Shown here one piece after another: positions 17,902 through 27,136 of a DNA stretch of 64,000 nucleotides. The stretch covers positions 186,001 through 250,000 of the forward strand of contig NZ_AP023362.1 in the NCBI RefSeq assembly GCF_018326285.1. The letters are read 5' to 3'. The position numbers and the translations under genes were made by a program. The stretch's first letter is position 1. The number at the start of each line of letters is the position of its first letter. The stretch is from Mycolicibacterium sp. TY81 (GTDB taxonomy: Bacteria; Actinomycetota; Actinomycetes; Mycobacteriales; Mycobacteriaceae). Under the pieces are notes generated by a model. The model saw nothing but the letters and a program-made list of their open reading frames with translations, searched no databases and was not told where the DNA came from.

Positions 17902-19266
17902 ATGGCTGCGCTGTCGGCAGTGGTCTTCGCCCTGAGCTGGTGGCTGGGGCTGTATCTCCTGGCGCGCGATCCCCGCAAGCCCATCCTGGCGTGGTCCGCG
18001 GTCGGGTTGTGCAGCTTCGCCGTGGTGGTCGCGGTCGACGCCGTCCGGCTGGCGGGCGACGCACCGACCGGCCCGCTCAGTCACATCGAGGCATATCTGG
18101 CCGTGCTGCCCGGCATCGCCTGGCTCACCGTGCTGCTCGAATTGTCCAGGCCCGTCGACTCGGCGCGGAGCCGCTGGGGCTTCGTCGCGGTGGCGACGGT
18201 GGCAGCCATCGCATTGGTGGGCGCCGGGATCTCCGGTGGCGTGCACCCGCCGCTGCGCCCCGGGCACTGGGTCATGGTCGGGGCCATCGCCCTGTCGGCG
18301 TTCGGTGCGCTCGTGCTGGCGGTACGACGGCTGCGCCGTGGTGCGTCGTCGCGCAAGATCGTCCCGCCGGTGGTGGCGGCGACGTTGTTCTTCGGGCTCG
18401 GCAACGCGATTCTGCTGATTCCGCTGGGGTTGTTGCCGAGCTGGTTGGTGCTGGCGTCGGCGGCCTTCGACGTGCTGCTGCTCGGTATCGCGGTGGCCTG
18501 GTGGGACGCCTTCGACGAGGGCCAGGCGCTGCGCGCGGGGATGCGCCGCTCGCTGGTCGGCAGCATGGCGGTGGCGGTGCTGTTCGGTGGCCAGGTGCTG
18601 ATCGGCCTGGCGGTCACCGGCGAGCATCTGGCACTGATGGTGTTGTTGTTCACCAGCCTCGCGGTGGCGATCGCCATCAACGTGCTGGCCGATCCGCTGT
18701 CCGGGCTGCTGGACCGGCTGGCCTTCGCCCGCGAGCCCGATCTGCGGGCCGACCGCGCCGCGCTGCGCCGTACCGAGGCGGCACTGCCGCTGCGCGCCAC
18801 CAACCCGCTCGACCACGTCGACGACGAGACCTTCGTCCGCCTGACCCGGCGGGCACTCGGCCACTACGCCGACCTCTCCAAGCTCGTCGCCTCACCGTTG
18901 ACGACCCTCCCCGTGATCGACGAAAGACTGGCCCGCCGTGGCGCACCCGACCAGCCGCTGGAGCGCGCCAACGAACTCAAGGATTTGCTGGCCGACCGCA
19001 TCGCGGCCCTCAAGCCGCGGGACGGCGGCGACTTCGGCACCACCGAGCAGTGGCGCTACTACAACTCGCTGTACTTCCCGTACGTCGTCGGGGTACGGGC
19101 CTACGCGCAGAACGCCACCGCGGCCGGGCTCGACCCGGTGGCCCGTCAGGCGTGGCAGTGGTTCGTCACCGAAGTGCCGCAGCGGTCGCTGCACAACTGG
19201 CAGAACGCGGCGGCGCGGGTCATCGCCGCCGACTTGCGCGGTAGCCCGGTGTCGACGCTGACCTAG
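17902..19266 (+). CDS. Polytopic membrane protein with large cytoplasmic domain, function unknown
   Basis: 454 residues. The first about 270 hold roughly eight hydrophobic segments in a pattern like 7-8 TM sensory membrane domains. The remaining about 180 are soluble: RRTEAALPLRATNPLDHVDD, then VRLTRRALGHYADLSKLVASPL and a Trp/Tyr-rich stretch (TEQWRYYNSLYFPYVVGVRAY). No kinase, cyclase or helix-turn-helix motif was found. It follows the prenyl synthase by 21 bases. I do not recognise the family. Confidence 0.7.
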   Translation: MAALSAVVFALSWWLGLYLLARDPRKPILAWSAVGLCSFAVVVAVDAVRLAGDAPTGPLSHIEAYLAVLPGIAWLTVLLELSRPVDSARSRWGFVAVATVAAIALVGAGISGGVHPPLRPGHWVMVGAIALSAFGALVLAVRRLRRGASSRKIVPPVVAATLFFGLGNAILLIPLGLLPSWLVLASAAFDVLLLGIAVAWWDAFDEGQALRAGMRRSLVGSMAVAVLFGGQVLIGLAVTGEHLALMVLLFTSLAVAIAINVLADPLSGLLDRLAFAREPDLRADRAALRRTEAALPLRATNPLDHVDDETFVRLTRRALGHYADLSKLVASPLTTLPVIDERLARRGAPDQPLERANELKDLLADRIAALKPRDGGDFGTTEQWRYYNSLYFPYVVGVRAYAQNATAAGLDPVARQAWQWFVTEVPQRSLHNWQNAAARVIAADLRGSPVSTLT

Positions 19267-19394
19267 GCACTTCACCTCGCTGACCTGCGGTTGGCAGTGC
19301 CTGGCAGTAGTCGGCAGCGTTTGGTGCAGACCGGGCGGCCCGGTTCGAGCAGTGTCGTGGGTGTCCCCAACCGGCACCGCAAGGAGCGACCGCC

Positions 19395-19814
19395 ATGACC
19401 GCAATCAATCCCGGGCTCCACACCCGCCCACTGTCCGACAGTTCCGATTCCCTGCTCCGTTTCGCCCTCCGCGTCGACGGCACGCTGTGCTCGCTCACCG
19501 GCCTGCTGATGGCGTTCACCGCTGACCCGCTGTCCCGCTTGTCGGGGCTCTCGGCGACATCCGAATGGATCATCGGCGCGGTGTTGGTCGTCTGGGGGTT
19601 TGCTCTGTACGTCATGGCCGCCGTGCCCAGGATTCGGCGCGTCGGGACCGGCGTGCTGATCGGCAATCTCATCGGCACCGTCGCGGTGCTCGGCGTGCTG
19701 GCTTCCGGAGTGCTGCCGCTGACCGCGGCGGGCAACGTTCTGGTGCTGGCCGTCATGACCGTCGGCCTGGGCTGCGCCTGGCTGCAATACCTCGGAGTGC
19801 GCCGTCTGGCGTGA
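19395..19814 (+). CDS. Small four-helix membrane protein, tandem paralogue 1
   Basis: 139 residues; good site AAGGAG before the ATG. Four hydrophobic helices, with SDSLLRFALRVDGTLCSLTGLL at the start and LGCAWLQYLGVRRLA at the end. The same plan (DRLLRLALRADALISG at the start, AELQYQGVRRA at the end) recurs in the next gene, so the two form a tandem duplication. Function unknown. Confidence 0.75.
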   Translation: MTAINPGLHTRPLSDSSDSLLRFALRVDGTLCSLTGLLMAFTADPLSRLSGLSATSEWIIGAVLVVWGFALYVMAAVPRIRRVGTGVLIGNLIGTVAVLGVLASGVLPLTAAGNVLVLAVMTVGLGCAWLQYLGVRRLA

Positions 19815-19905
19815 CTCCCTTCCCGCCGGGCGGGGGCGTCGCTGAAAGAGGTTGCAGTTGACGTCCCCGCGCCGGCCTTCACCCCCTCCACCGAAAGGAA
19901 ACTCC

Positions 19906-20307
19906 ATGACCACCACCACCGCACCCGCCCGCGTCCGCTCCGACCGTCTGCTCCGTCTGGCCCTGCGTGCCGACGCCCTCATCAGCGGCAGCGGCGGCGT
20001 CATCCTGGCGGCCGCGGCCGGCGCCATCGCATCGGAGTCGGGCATCCCGCAGCCGGCCGTCTATGTGCTCGCCGCCGTGCTCGTCGTCTACGGCGTCGGC
20101 GTCTACGGACTCTCGACCATGGCGGCGGTGCGTCGTCCCGGTATCGCGGTGGCGATCGCCAACGTCGTCTTCACCATCGCCGCGGTGCTGGCCGTCATCG
20201 ACGATGTCTGGCCGCTGACGACGACGGGCGTGGCGATGATGATCGTCAGCGCTGTGTACACGCTCGCGATGGCGGAGCTGCAGTACCAGGGCGTCCGTCG
20301 CGCCTGA
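19906..20307 (+). CDS. Small four-helix membrane protein, tandem paralogue 2
   Basis: 133 residues from ATG 19906, preceded by GAAAGGAAA. Same four-helix layout as its upstream neighbour, with a Thr-rich first dozen residues. Function unknown. A 55-bp palindrome separates it from the convergent coaA. Confidence 0.75.
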   Translation: MTTTTAPARVRSDRLLRLALRADALISGSGGVILAAAAGAIASESGIPQPAVYVLAAVLVVYGVGVYGLSTMAAVRRPGIAVAIANVVFTIAAVLAVIDDVWPLTTTGVAMMIVSAVYTLAMAELQYQGVRRA

Positions 20308-20312
20308 CCCTG

Positions 20313-20367
20313 AGGGATTTGTGCACGATTTTCCGCGCCGACCGCGGAAAATCGTGCACAAATCCCT
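20313..20367. repeat. Dispersed palindrome, copy B (perfect 25-bp arms)
   Basis: Arms 20313-20337 and 20343-20367 pair perfectly around CCGAC; core GTGCACGATTTTCCGCG as in copies A and C. It lies between convergent genes, three bases from the coaA stop, again the position of a two-way terminator. Confidence 0.85.
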
Positions 20368-20369
20368 GT

Positions 20370-21308
20370 TCAGAGCTTGCGGAGGCGCAGCCGGTTGATG
20401 GAGTGGTCGGCGTCTTTGCGCAGCACCAGCGTCGCCCGGGGCCGGGTCGGCAGGATGTTGTGGATCAGGTTGGGCAGGTTGATGGACTGCCAGATGTCGC
20501 GGGCGGCGAAGATGGCCTGTTCGTCGGTCAGCGTCGAGTAGTGGTGGAAGTGCGACTGCGGGTTGGCGAAGGCGCCCGCCCGCATCGCGAGGAACCGCGA
20601 CACGTACCACTGCTCGATGTCCTCGATGCGGGCGTCGACGTACACCGAGAAGTCGAACAGGTCCGAGATCATCAGCGCCGGCCCGGTCTGTAGGACGTTG
20701 AGGCCCTCGATGATCAGGATGTCGGGGTGCCGGACGACGACCTTCTCGCCGGGCACGATGTCGTAGATCAGGTGCGAGTACACCGGGGCCGACGCCTGGT
20801 CGGCGCCCGACTTGACCGCGGTGACGAACCGCATCAGCGCGCGGCGGTCGTAGCTCTCGGGAAAGCCCTTGCGGTGCATGATCTTTCGCCGCATCAGCTC
20901 GGCGTTCGGGTACAGGAAGCCGTCGGTGGTGACGAGGTCGACGCGCGGGTGGTGGCCGAACCGGGCGAGCAGCGCCTGCAGCACGCGCGCGGTGGTCGAC
21001 TTGCCGACGGCGACGCTGCCGGCCACGCCGATGATGAACGGCACCGGACGGTCGGGGTTCTGCTGCGGTTCGCCGAGGAACTCGGCGGTCGCGGCGAAGA
21101 GGCGCTGCCGGGCGGCGACCTGCAGGTGGATCAGACGGGCCAGGGGCAGGTAGACCTCTTCGACTTCAAGCAGGTCGAGTTGCTCGCCCATACCGCGCAG
21201 GCCCAGCAGCTCATGAGCTGTGAGTTTGAGGGGAGTCGCCATACGCAGCGCGCGCCATTGGCGCCTGTCGAACTCGACGTAGGGACTCGGCTCGCTCGGC
21301 CGCGGCAT
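20370..21308 (-). CDS. coaA: Pantothenate kinase, type I
   Basis: 312 residues. P-loop [29 protein letters not shown], the Arg/Lys-rich [13 protein letters not shown], and [15 protein letters not shown] are the signatures of prokaryotic type I CoaA. It phosphorylates pantothenate, the first and regulated step of CoA synthesis. Full family length; position matches Rv1092c. Divergent from the DUF885 gene. Confidence 0.95.
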   Translation of the reverse strand: MPRPSEPSPYVEFDRRQWRALRMATPLKLTAHELLGLRGMGEQLDLLEVEEVYLPLARLIHLQVAARQRLFAATAEFLGEPQQNPDRPVPFIIGVAGSVAVGKSTTARVLQALLARFGHHPRVDLVTTDGFLYPNAELMRRKIMHRKGFPESYDRRALMRFVTAVKSGADQASAPVYSHLIYDIVPGEKVVVRHPDILIIEGLNVLQTGPALMISDLFDFSVYVDARIEDIEQWYVSRFLAMRAGAFANPQSHFHHYSTLTDEQAIFAARDIWQSINLPNLIHNILPTRPRATLVLRKDADHSINRLRLRKL

Positions 21309-21371
21309 GTGCCCAGTCTTGCAGTCATTGCCGGGCGATGAACGCGGGGGTACCGGCTAACGTGGGCGGGT

Positions 21372-22604
21372 ATGAGCACTGGGCATACCTCGATGCCGGT
21401 TCCCGACACCGCCGCCGATGCCTTGATCCGTGAATACCTGCTGCTGGGTCTGCGGTTCGACCGCATCGAGGAGGGCTACGTCGACTCGTTCACGGGCGAG
21501 CCGGCACTGCGCAAGCAGGTCGCCGACGAACCCGCGCCGGACCCCGCGACGCTGGCCCGGCAGGCCCGCCGGTTGCACGGCGAGGTCGACGGCTCCGGGT
21601 TGGACGCGCAGCGTGCGGATTACCTGAAGGCACATCTGCGGGCCCTGGACTGCGCGGGGCGCAAGTTCGCGGGGGAGGACGTCGGCTTCGTCGACGAGGT
21701 CCGCGACTACTTCGATGTCGACATCACCAAGGGTGACGAGGACAAGTACCGCGAGGCGCATCGCCTGCTCGACGAGGCGCTCGGCGGCAGCGGCCCGCTG
21801 GTCGAGCGCATGCAGGCCCACCGCTCCGGTGAGGAGATTCCGCCCGAGCGCCTCGAGGAGTGCATCCACGCGTTCTCGTCCGCGCTGCGCGACCGGGTCC
21901 GCGCCGACTTCCCGCTGCCGGACGCCGAGACCATCAACTACGAGATCGTCACCGACAAGCCGTGGTCGGGCTTCAACTACTACGAGGGCAACTACCGGTC
22001 CACGGTCGCGGTCAACGCCGACCTCAAGCAGCAGATGTCGAACCTGCCGCGGCTGGTGGCGCACGAGTCGTACCCGGGCCACCACACCGAGCACTGCCGC
22101 AAAGAAGCCGGCCTCGTCGAGTTGGGCGGCCAGGCCGAGCAGACGATCTTCCTGGTCAACACGCCGCAGTGCCTGATGGCCGAGGGGCTGGCGGACCTGG
22201 CGCTGTACGCCGCCATCGGTCCGGATTGGGGGGCGTGGGCCTCGGAAATTTACGCCGACTTGGGCCTGCGCTTCGACGGCGAACGCGCCGAAGCGATCTC
22301 GACGGCGAGCGCCGCGCTGGCCGACGTCCGCCAGGACGCCGCACTGATGCTGCACGACGAACACCGCGACACCGACGACGTCGTCGCCTTCCTGCAGCGC
22401 TGGCTGCTGACCAGCCCGGAGCGGGCCCGGCAGTCCATGCGGTTCCTGTCGTCGCCGCTGTGGCGCGCGTACACGTCGACCTACGTCGAGGGGTACCGGT
22501 TGCTGCGGGGCTGGCTCGACGCCCGGCCCGCCGACGTCAGCCTCACCACGCGGTTCGGCCGCCTGCTCGACGAGCCGCTGATCCCGTCGTCACTGCGGAG
22601 TTAG
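21372..22604 (+). CDS. DUF885 putative zinc metallohydrolase
   Basis: 410 residues. The DUF885 hallmark HESYPGHHTEHC (a HExxxGHH-like zinc site) is followed by a second acidic block about 50 residues on (LMAEGLADLALYAAIG). The N-terminal half is helical with SGLDAQRADYLKAH. DUF885 proteins are predicted gluzincin-type peptidases, cytoplasmic here (no signal peptide); substrate unknown. Confidence 0.8.
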   Translation: MSTGHTSMPVPDTAADALIREYLLLGLRFDRIEEGYVDSFTGEPALRKQVADEPAPDPATLARQARRLHGEVDGSGLDAQRADYLKAHLRALDCAGRKFAGEDVGFVDEVRDYFDVDITKGDEDKYREAHRLLDEALGGSGPLVERMQAHRSGEEIPPERLEECIHAFSSALRDRVRADFPLPDAETINYEIVTDKPWSGFNYYEGNYRSTVAVNADLKQQMSNLPRLVAHESYPGHHTEHCRKEAGLVELGGQAEQTIFLVNTPQCLMAEGLADLALYAAIGPDWGAWASEIYADLGLRFDGERAEAISTASAALADVRQDAALMLHDEHRDTDDVVAFLQRWLLTSPERARQSMRFLSSPLWRAYTSTYVEGYRLLRGWLDARPADVSLTTRFGRLLDEPLIPSSLRS

Positions 22605-22610
22605 CCGCCG

Positions 22611-23069
22611 GTGGCGACCCTGCGGCGCGACAGCGCCGGAAAGGCCATGCCGCTCAACGTCTTGTTGGTGGTGTGGATGGCGATCGGGCGGGGCGTGTTG
22701 GCGCCGCTGGGCTGGATGACGGTGTTCGTCGTCCTCGTCTCGCCGGCGCTGCTGATCTGTCTGACGATGACGACCAGGATGATCCGGCAGCTGCCCGGGC
22801 GGGAGCTGACCCCTGCCCAGACCCGCGCGCAGGTGACCGTGTGGTCGGCGATGTTCGGCTTCGGCGTGTTCTGCGCCGACGGCGGCGACAGCGGCACCAC
22901 GTCGTCGATCCTGATGAAACTGCTCGGCGAGCCGTCTTGGTCGGAAACCGTGAGCCTGGCGCTGTGGTCGGCCTGCGTCATCGCCGGGCCCGTCGCGTGG
23001 TGTGTGCTGTTCGCCAAGCTCAGCGGTAGCCGTGCGCCCGCCCAGCCGCCGTTTCCGCACCCCGGCTAG
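22611..23069 (+). CDS. Small polytopic membrane protein, function unknown
   Basis: 152 residues from a GTG seven bases after the DUF885 stop, so probably in the same operon. Four predicted membrane helices (NVLLVVWMAIGRGVLAPLGW and MTVFVVLVSPALLICLTM at the start, two more after residue 75) with a short Pro-rich C-terminus. No motif recognised. Confidence 0.65.
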   Translation: MATLRRDSAGKAMPLNVLLVVWMAIGRGVLAPLGWMTVFVVLVSPALLICLTMTTRMIRQLPGRELTPAQTRAQVTVWSAMFGFGVFCADGGDSGTTSSILMKLLGEPSWSETVSLALWSACVIAGPVAWCVLFAKLSGSRAPAQPPFPHPG

Positions 23070-23118
23070 GCATCACCCTGGGGCGGGAGCGATGCGACCA
23101 GCGGATTAGTCTGGGGGC

Positions 23119-24591
23119 ATGACCTCTGACGCTTCCGTGTCCAACGCCGGCCTGGGTGCCGAGTACGCCGCCACCGCCAGCGAGGCCTACCAGGCGGCGC
23201 TGCGGGTCATCGAGCAGGTCGAGCCCCGGGTCGCCGCGGCCACCCGCAAAGAGCTTGAGGATCAACGCAGTTCGCTGAAGCTGATCGCCAGCGAGAACTA
23301 CGCATCGCCGGCCGTGCTGCTGACCATGGGCACCTGGTTCTCCGACAAGTACGCCGAGGGCACCGTCGGGCACCGGTTCTACGCCGCCTGCCAGAACGTC
23401 GACACCGTCGAGGCCCTGGCCGCCGAGCATGCCCGCGAGCTGTTCGGCGCCCCGTACGCCTACGCGCAGCCGCACTCGGGCATCGATGCCAACCTGGTCG
23501 CCTTCTGGGCAATCCTGGCCACCCGCATCGAGGCTCCCGGCCTGGCCGAGCTCGGCGCCAAGCACGTCAACGACCTGTCCGAGGCGGACTGGGAGAAGCT
23601 GCGCAACAAGCTGGGCAACCAGCGTCTGCTGGGTATGTCGCTGGACTCCGGCGGCCACCTCACGCACGGCTTCCGCCCCAACATCTCGGGCAAGATGTTC
23701 CACCAGCGCAGCTACGGCACCGACGCGCAGACCGGCCTCATCGACTACGACGCCGTCGCCGCCGCCGCCCGGGAGTTCAAGCCGCTGGTGCTCGTCGCCG
23801 GCTACTCGGCCTACCCACGCCGGGTGAACTTCGCCAAGATGCGCGAGATCGCCGACGAGGTCGGCGCCACCCTCATGGTCGACATGGCCCACTTCGCGGG
23901 CCTGGTGGCCGGCAAGGTGTTCACCGGCGACGAGGACCCGGTGCCGCACGCCCACGTCACCACCACCACGACCCACAAGTCGCTGCGCGGCCCGCGCGGT
24001 GGCCTGGTCCTGGCGACCGAGGAATACGCCCCGGCCGTCGACAAGGGTTGTCCGATGGTGCTCGGCGGCCCGCTGTCGCACGTGATGGCCGCCAAGGCCG
24101 TCGCGCTCGCCGAGGCTCGGCAGCCCGAGTTCCGCAGCTACGCGCAGAACGTCGCCGACAATGCCAAGGCGCTGGCCGAGGGCTTCCTCAAGCGCGGCGC
24201 GACGCTGGTCACCGGCGGCACCGACAACCACCTGGTGCTGCTGGACGTGCAGTCGTTCGGTCTGACCGGCCGGCAGGCCGAGTCGGCACTGCTGGACGCC
24301 GGCGTCGTCACCAACCGCAACGCCATCCCGAACGACCCGAACGGCGCCTGGTACACCAGCGGCATCCGCTTCGGCACCCCGGCGCTCACCACGCGCGGCT
24401 TCGGCGCCGACGAGTTCGACAAGGTCGCCGAGCTGGTGGTCGATGTGCTCGAGAACGCTTCCGCCGACGCCGGCCCCAACGGCCCGTCGAAGGCGAAGTA
24501 CACGCTGGCCGACGGCACCGCCGACCGCGTCCGCGCGGCTTCGGCCGAGATGCTGGACGCCAACCCGCTGTACCCGGGCCTGACGCTCTGA
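23119..24591 (+). CDS. glyA: Serine hydroxymethyltransferase, long form
   Basis: 490 residues. PLP enzyme: [43 protein letters not shown] lysine K287 in [15 protein letters not shown], and [11 protein letters not shown]. It converts serine and tetrahydrofolate to glycine and methylene-tetrahydrofolate. It sits where M. tuberculosis has glyA1 (Rv1093), yet it is about 60 residues longer than that 426-residue enzyme, with an N-terminal extension and an insertion around residues 130-170 ([18 protein letters not shown]). This may be a different SHMT subfamily at the same locus. A 14-bp stem follows the gene. Confidence 0.88.
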   Translation: MTSDASVSNAGLGAEYAATASEAYQAALRVIEQVEPRVAAATRKELEDQRSSLKLIASENYASPAVLLTMGTWFSDKYAEGTVGHRFYAACQNVDTVEALAAEHARELFGAPYAYAQPHSGIDANLVAFWAILATRIEAPGLAELGAKHVNDLSEADWEKLRNKLGNQRLLGMSLDSGGHLTHGFRPNISGKMFHQRSYGTDAQTGLIDYDAVAAAAREFKPLVLVAGYSAYPRRVNFAKMREIADEVGATLMVDMAHFAGLVAGKVFTGDEDPVPHAHVTTTTTHKSLRGPRGGLVLATEEYAPAVDKGCPMVLGGPLSHVMAAKAVALAEARQPEFRSYAQNVADNAKALAEGFLKRGATLVTGGTDNHLVLLDVQSFGLTGRQAESALLDAGVVTNRNAIPNDPNGAWYTSGIRFGTPALTTRGFGADEFDKVAELVVDVLENASADAGPNGPSKAKYTLADGTADRVRAASAEMLDANPLYPGLTL

Positions 24592-24609
24592 TTTCGTAAC
24601 ACCGAACGT

Positions 24610-24653
24610 GGGGCCTGTGACCGCAAAATCGCGAGACGTCGGTCACGGGCCCC
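24610..24653 (+). terminator. Stem-loop after glyA, probable terminator
   Basis: GGGGCCTGTGACCG (24610-24623) pairs with CGGTCACGGGCCCC (24640-24653) with one G-T style mismatch, loop of 16 bases. It lies 18 bases after the glyA stop. There is no T-run, as is common for mycobacterial stem-loop terminators. Confidence 0.55.
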
Positions 24654-24725
24654 TCCGTCGCGCCTTGGTTACGTTTCGGCGGGCCTGATTTCAAAAACAT
24701 GTGAACTCGGGTTACAGTTACTTTC

Positions 24726-25547
24726 ATGGCTGAGAAACCGGTTGCCAACGCACTGACCCTCGAGCTCGAGCCCGTGGTGGACACCGAGCTGTCCCGGCAC
24801 CTCGCGACGGAGGAAGCCTGGTACGCCCACGACTACGTGCCGTTCGAGCAGGGTGAAAACTTCGCCTTCCTCGGCGGCACCGACTGGGACGCCTCCAGCG
24901 TCACGCTGCCCAAGCCGGTCACCGATGCGCTGGAAATCCTGCTCATCACCAAGGACAACCTCGCGGGCTACCACCGCGAACTCGTCGAGCACTTCATCCT
25001 CGAGGACAAGTGGGGCCGCTGGCTGGGCCGCTGGACCGCCGAGGAGCACCTGCACGCCATCGCGCTGCGCAACTACCTGGTGGTCACCCGTCAGATCGAC
25101 CCGACCGCCAACGAGGACGTGCGCGTCGAGCACGTCATGAAGGGCTACCGCGCCGACAAGTACAGCCAGATCGAGACGCTGGTCTTCATGGCGTTCTTCG
25201 AGCGCGCGCACGCCGTCTTCACCCGCAACCTGCAGGCCCAGATCGCGGAGCCCGTGCTCGCCGCCATGGCCGGCCGCATCGCCCGCGACGAAGAACGCCA
25301 CGAGGAGTTCTTTGCCAACCTCGTCACGCACCTGCTGGAGACGCACCGCGACGAGACCATCGCCGCCATCGCGGCCCGGGCTGCCGGCCTCCAGGTCATC
25401 GGTGCGGATATCGACGCCTACCAGGACAAGGTCCAGGTCGTTGCCGACGCCGGCATCTTCGATGCGGCGGCGTTGCGCACCGTCATCTCCGACCGTGTCA
25501 AGGCGTGGGGCCTGAGCGACGAACCGTCGCTCGCCCAGTTCATCTAG
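24726..25547 (+). CDS. desA2: Acyl-ACP desaturase-like di-iron protein
   Basis: 273 residues. Ferritin-like helical bundle with E107-x-x-H110 (TAEEHLHAI) and E189-x-x-H192 (DEERHEEFF) as di-iron ligands, plus other acidic helices (YHRELVEHF). Same locus and length class as M. tuberculosis DesA2 (Rv1094), linked to mycolic acid precursor desaturation. Whether DesA2-type proteins are full desaturases is debated; electron donor and substrate are not evident here. Confidence 0.88.
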   Translation: MAEKPVANALTLELEPVVDTELSRHLATEEAWYAHDYVPFEQGENFAFLGGTDWDASSVTLPKPVTDALEILLITKDNLAGYHRELVEHFILEDKWGRWLGRWTAEEHLHAIALRNYLVVTRQIDPTANEDVRVEHVMKGYRADKYSQIETLVFMAFFERAHAVFTRNLQAQIAEPVLAAMAGRIARDEERHEEFFANLVTHLLETHRDETIAAIAARAAGLQVIGADIDAYQDKVQVVADAGIFDAAALRTVISDRVKAWGLSDEPSLAQFI

Positions 25548-25612
25548 ACGTCACAAAACAGTCACGGCGCGCCGTCAGCGTGGGGCGGCCGCCGGGAGTA
25601 GCGTCGCCGGTG

Positions 25613-25744
25613 ATGGCTAGCGAATTGCTCTGCTATCCGGGCGGTACCCGATTAGAGATTGGGACCGGCCCCGGTCCAGGTACCGCTGCGTCCACCGAAG
25701 TACTCGTGTGGGGCCGCACGGGCCGAGGAGCGCCACGTGTCTGA
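25613..25744 (+). CDS. Small ORF overlapping phoH2, candidate PhoAT partner/antitoxin
   Basis: 43 residues from ATG 25613 (a GTG one codon earlier is possible), beginning [17 protein letters not shown] and ending [10 protein letters not shown]. Its TGA lies five codons inside the phoH2 reading frame, so the two overlap by eight bases in different frames, as expected for coupled translation. In M. smegmatis and M. tuberculosis a short unannotated gene, phoAT, precedes phoH2 and counteracts its toxicity. This ORF has the right place and size. The coding call rests on position and overlap, not on a recognised domain. Confidence 0.55.
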   Translation: MASELLCYPGGTRLEIGTGPGPGTAASTEVLVWGRTGRGAPRV

Positions 25745-27050
25745 TTCGCAGGTCCGTACCTACGTGCTCGATACCTCCGTGCTGCTGTCCGATCCTTGGG
25801 CATGCACGCGTTTCGCCGAGCACGAAGTGGTTGTCCCCCTGGTGGTCATCAGTGAGCTGGAGGGTAAACGCCACCATCACGAACTGGGCTGGTTCGCCCG
25901 GCAGGCCCTGCGCATGTTCGACGACTTGCGATTGGAACACGGACGGCTGGATCAGCCGATTCCCGTTGGGACACAGGGTGGTTCGCTGCAGGTTGAGCTG
26001 AACCACATCGACCAGTCGGTGCTGCCCTCGGGCTTCCGCACCGACACCAACGACCACCGGATCCTCGCGTGCGCTGCCAACCTCGCGGCCGAGGGCAAGC
26101 GAGTCACGTTGGTCAGCAAGGACATTCCGCTGCGGGTCAAGGCCGGTGCGGTCGGCTTGGCCGCCGACGAGTACCACGCGCAGGACGTCGTCACGTCGGG
26201 TTGGACCGGCATGACCGAGATGGACGCCGCCCCGGAAGACATCGACACGCTGTTCGCCGATGGCGAGGTCGATCTGTTGGAAGCACGGGATCTGCCGTGC
26301 CACACCGGAATCCGGCTGCTCGGCGGCACGTCGCACGCGCTCGGCCGGGTCAACGCCGAGAAGCGCGTGCAGGTGGTCCGCGGCGATCGCGAAGTGTTCG
26401 GCCTCCGGGGAAGGTCAGCCGAACAACGCGTCGCTCTCGATCTGCTGCTCGACGAGTCCGTCGGCATCGTCTCCCTCGGTGGCAAAGCCGGCACCGGCAA
26501 GTCGGCGCTGGCGCTGTGCGCCGGCCTGGAGGCCGTGCTCGAGCGCCGCACCCAGCGCAAGGTCGTCGTGTTCAGGCCGCTGTACGCCGTTGGCGGACAA
26601 GACCTCGGCTACCTGCCGGGCAGCGAGAGCGAGAAGATGGGCCCGTGGGCGCAGGCCGTCTTCGACACCCTGGAAGGCCTGGCCAGCCCGGCCGTGCTGG
26701 AAGAGGTGCTGTCCCGCGGAATGCTGGAAGTGTTGCCGCTGACCCACATTCGCGGCCGCTCGCTGCACGACTCGTTCGTCATCGTCGACGAGGCCCAGTC
26801 ACTGGAGCGCAACGTGCTCCTGACCGTGCTGTCCCGGCTGGGCTCGGGCTCTCGGGTGGTCCTCACGCACGACGTCGCCCAGCGCGACAACCTGCGCGTC
26901 GGCCGGCATGACGGCGTCGCGGCGGTGATCGAGAAGCTCAAGGGCCACCCGCTGTTCGCGCACATCACCCTGATGCGCAGCGAACGCTCGCCGATTGCCG
27001 CGCTGGTCACCGAGATGCTCGAGGAGATCAGCCCCGGCACCCTGCCGTGA
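25737..27050 (+). CDS. phoH2: PhoH2: PIN RNase domain fused to PhoH ATPase
   Basis: 437 residues from GTG 25737, eight bases after GAGGAG; an ORF start further upstream overlaps the small PhoAT-like gene and is less likely. N-terminal PIN domain ([41 protein letters not shown]) gives the acidic metal site. The C-terminal PhoH domain has the P-loop [14 protein letters not shown] and Walker [12 protein letters not shown]. The family couples ATP-driven RNA unwinding to RNA cleavage. Matches Rv1095. Confidence 0.92.
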   Translation: MSDSQVRTYVLDTSVLLSDPWACTRFAEHEVVVPLVVISELEGKRHHHELGWFARQALRMFDDLRLEHGRLDQPIPVGTQGGSLQVELNHIDQSVLPSGFRTDTNDHRILACAANLAAEGKRVTLVSKDIPLRVKAGAVGLAADEYHAQDVVTSGWTGMTEMDAAPEDIDTLFADGEVDLLEARDLPCHTGIRLLGGTSHALGRVNAEKRVQVVRGDREVFGLRGRSAEQRVALDLLLDESVGIVSLGGKAGTGKSALALCAGLEAVLERRTQRKVVVFRPLYAVGGQDLGYLPGSESEKMGPWAQAVFDTLEGLASPAVLEEVLSRGMLEVLPLTHIRGRSLHDSFVIVDEAQSLERNVLLTVLSRLGSGSRVVLTHDVAQRDNLRVGRHDGVAAVIEKLKGHPLFAHITLMRSERSPIAALVTEMLEEISPGTLP

Positions 27051-27061
27051 CCTGAGCCGGA

Positions 27062-27118
27062 CCGCGATTTGTGCACGATTTTCCGCGCTGAACGCGGGTT
27101 TTCGTGCACAAATCGCGG
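27062..27118. repeat. Dispersed palindrome, copy C (arms with a 4-base internal mismatch)
   Basis: Arms 27062-27087 and 27093-27118 around CTGAA. The outer 17 and inner 5 pairs match, but AAAA in copies A and B is GTTT here in the right arm. It lies between co-oriented phoH2 and the deacetylase gene, so a strictly convergent-gene terminator role does not cover all copies. Confidence 0.8.
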
Positions 27119-27136
27119 CGTCGGTAAGGTGATTGG

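Noticed and set aside
17023..18864. A 613-codon open frame on the minus strand
   Set aside because: Antisense to the clearly conserved prenyl synthase and the membrane protein; Gln/Arg-rich shadow.
23070..23118. A glycine riboswitch before glyA
   Set aside because: Only 49 bases separate the genes, too short, and no conserved riboswitch core was seen.
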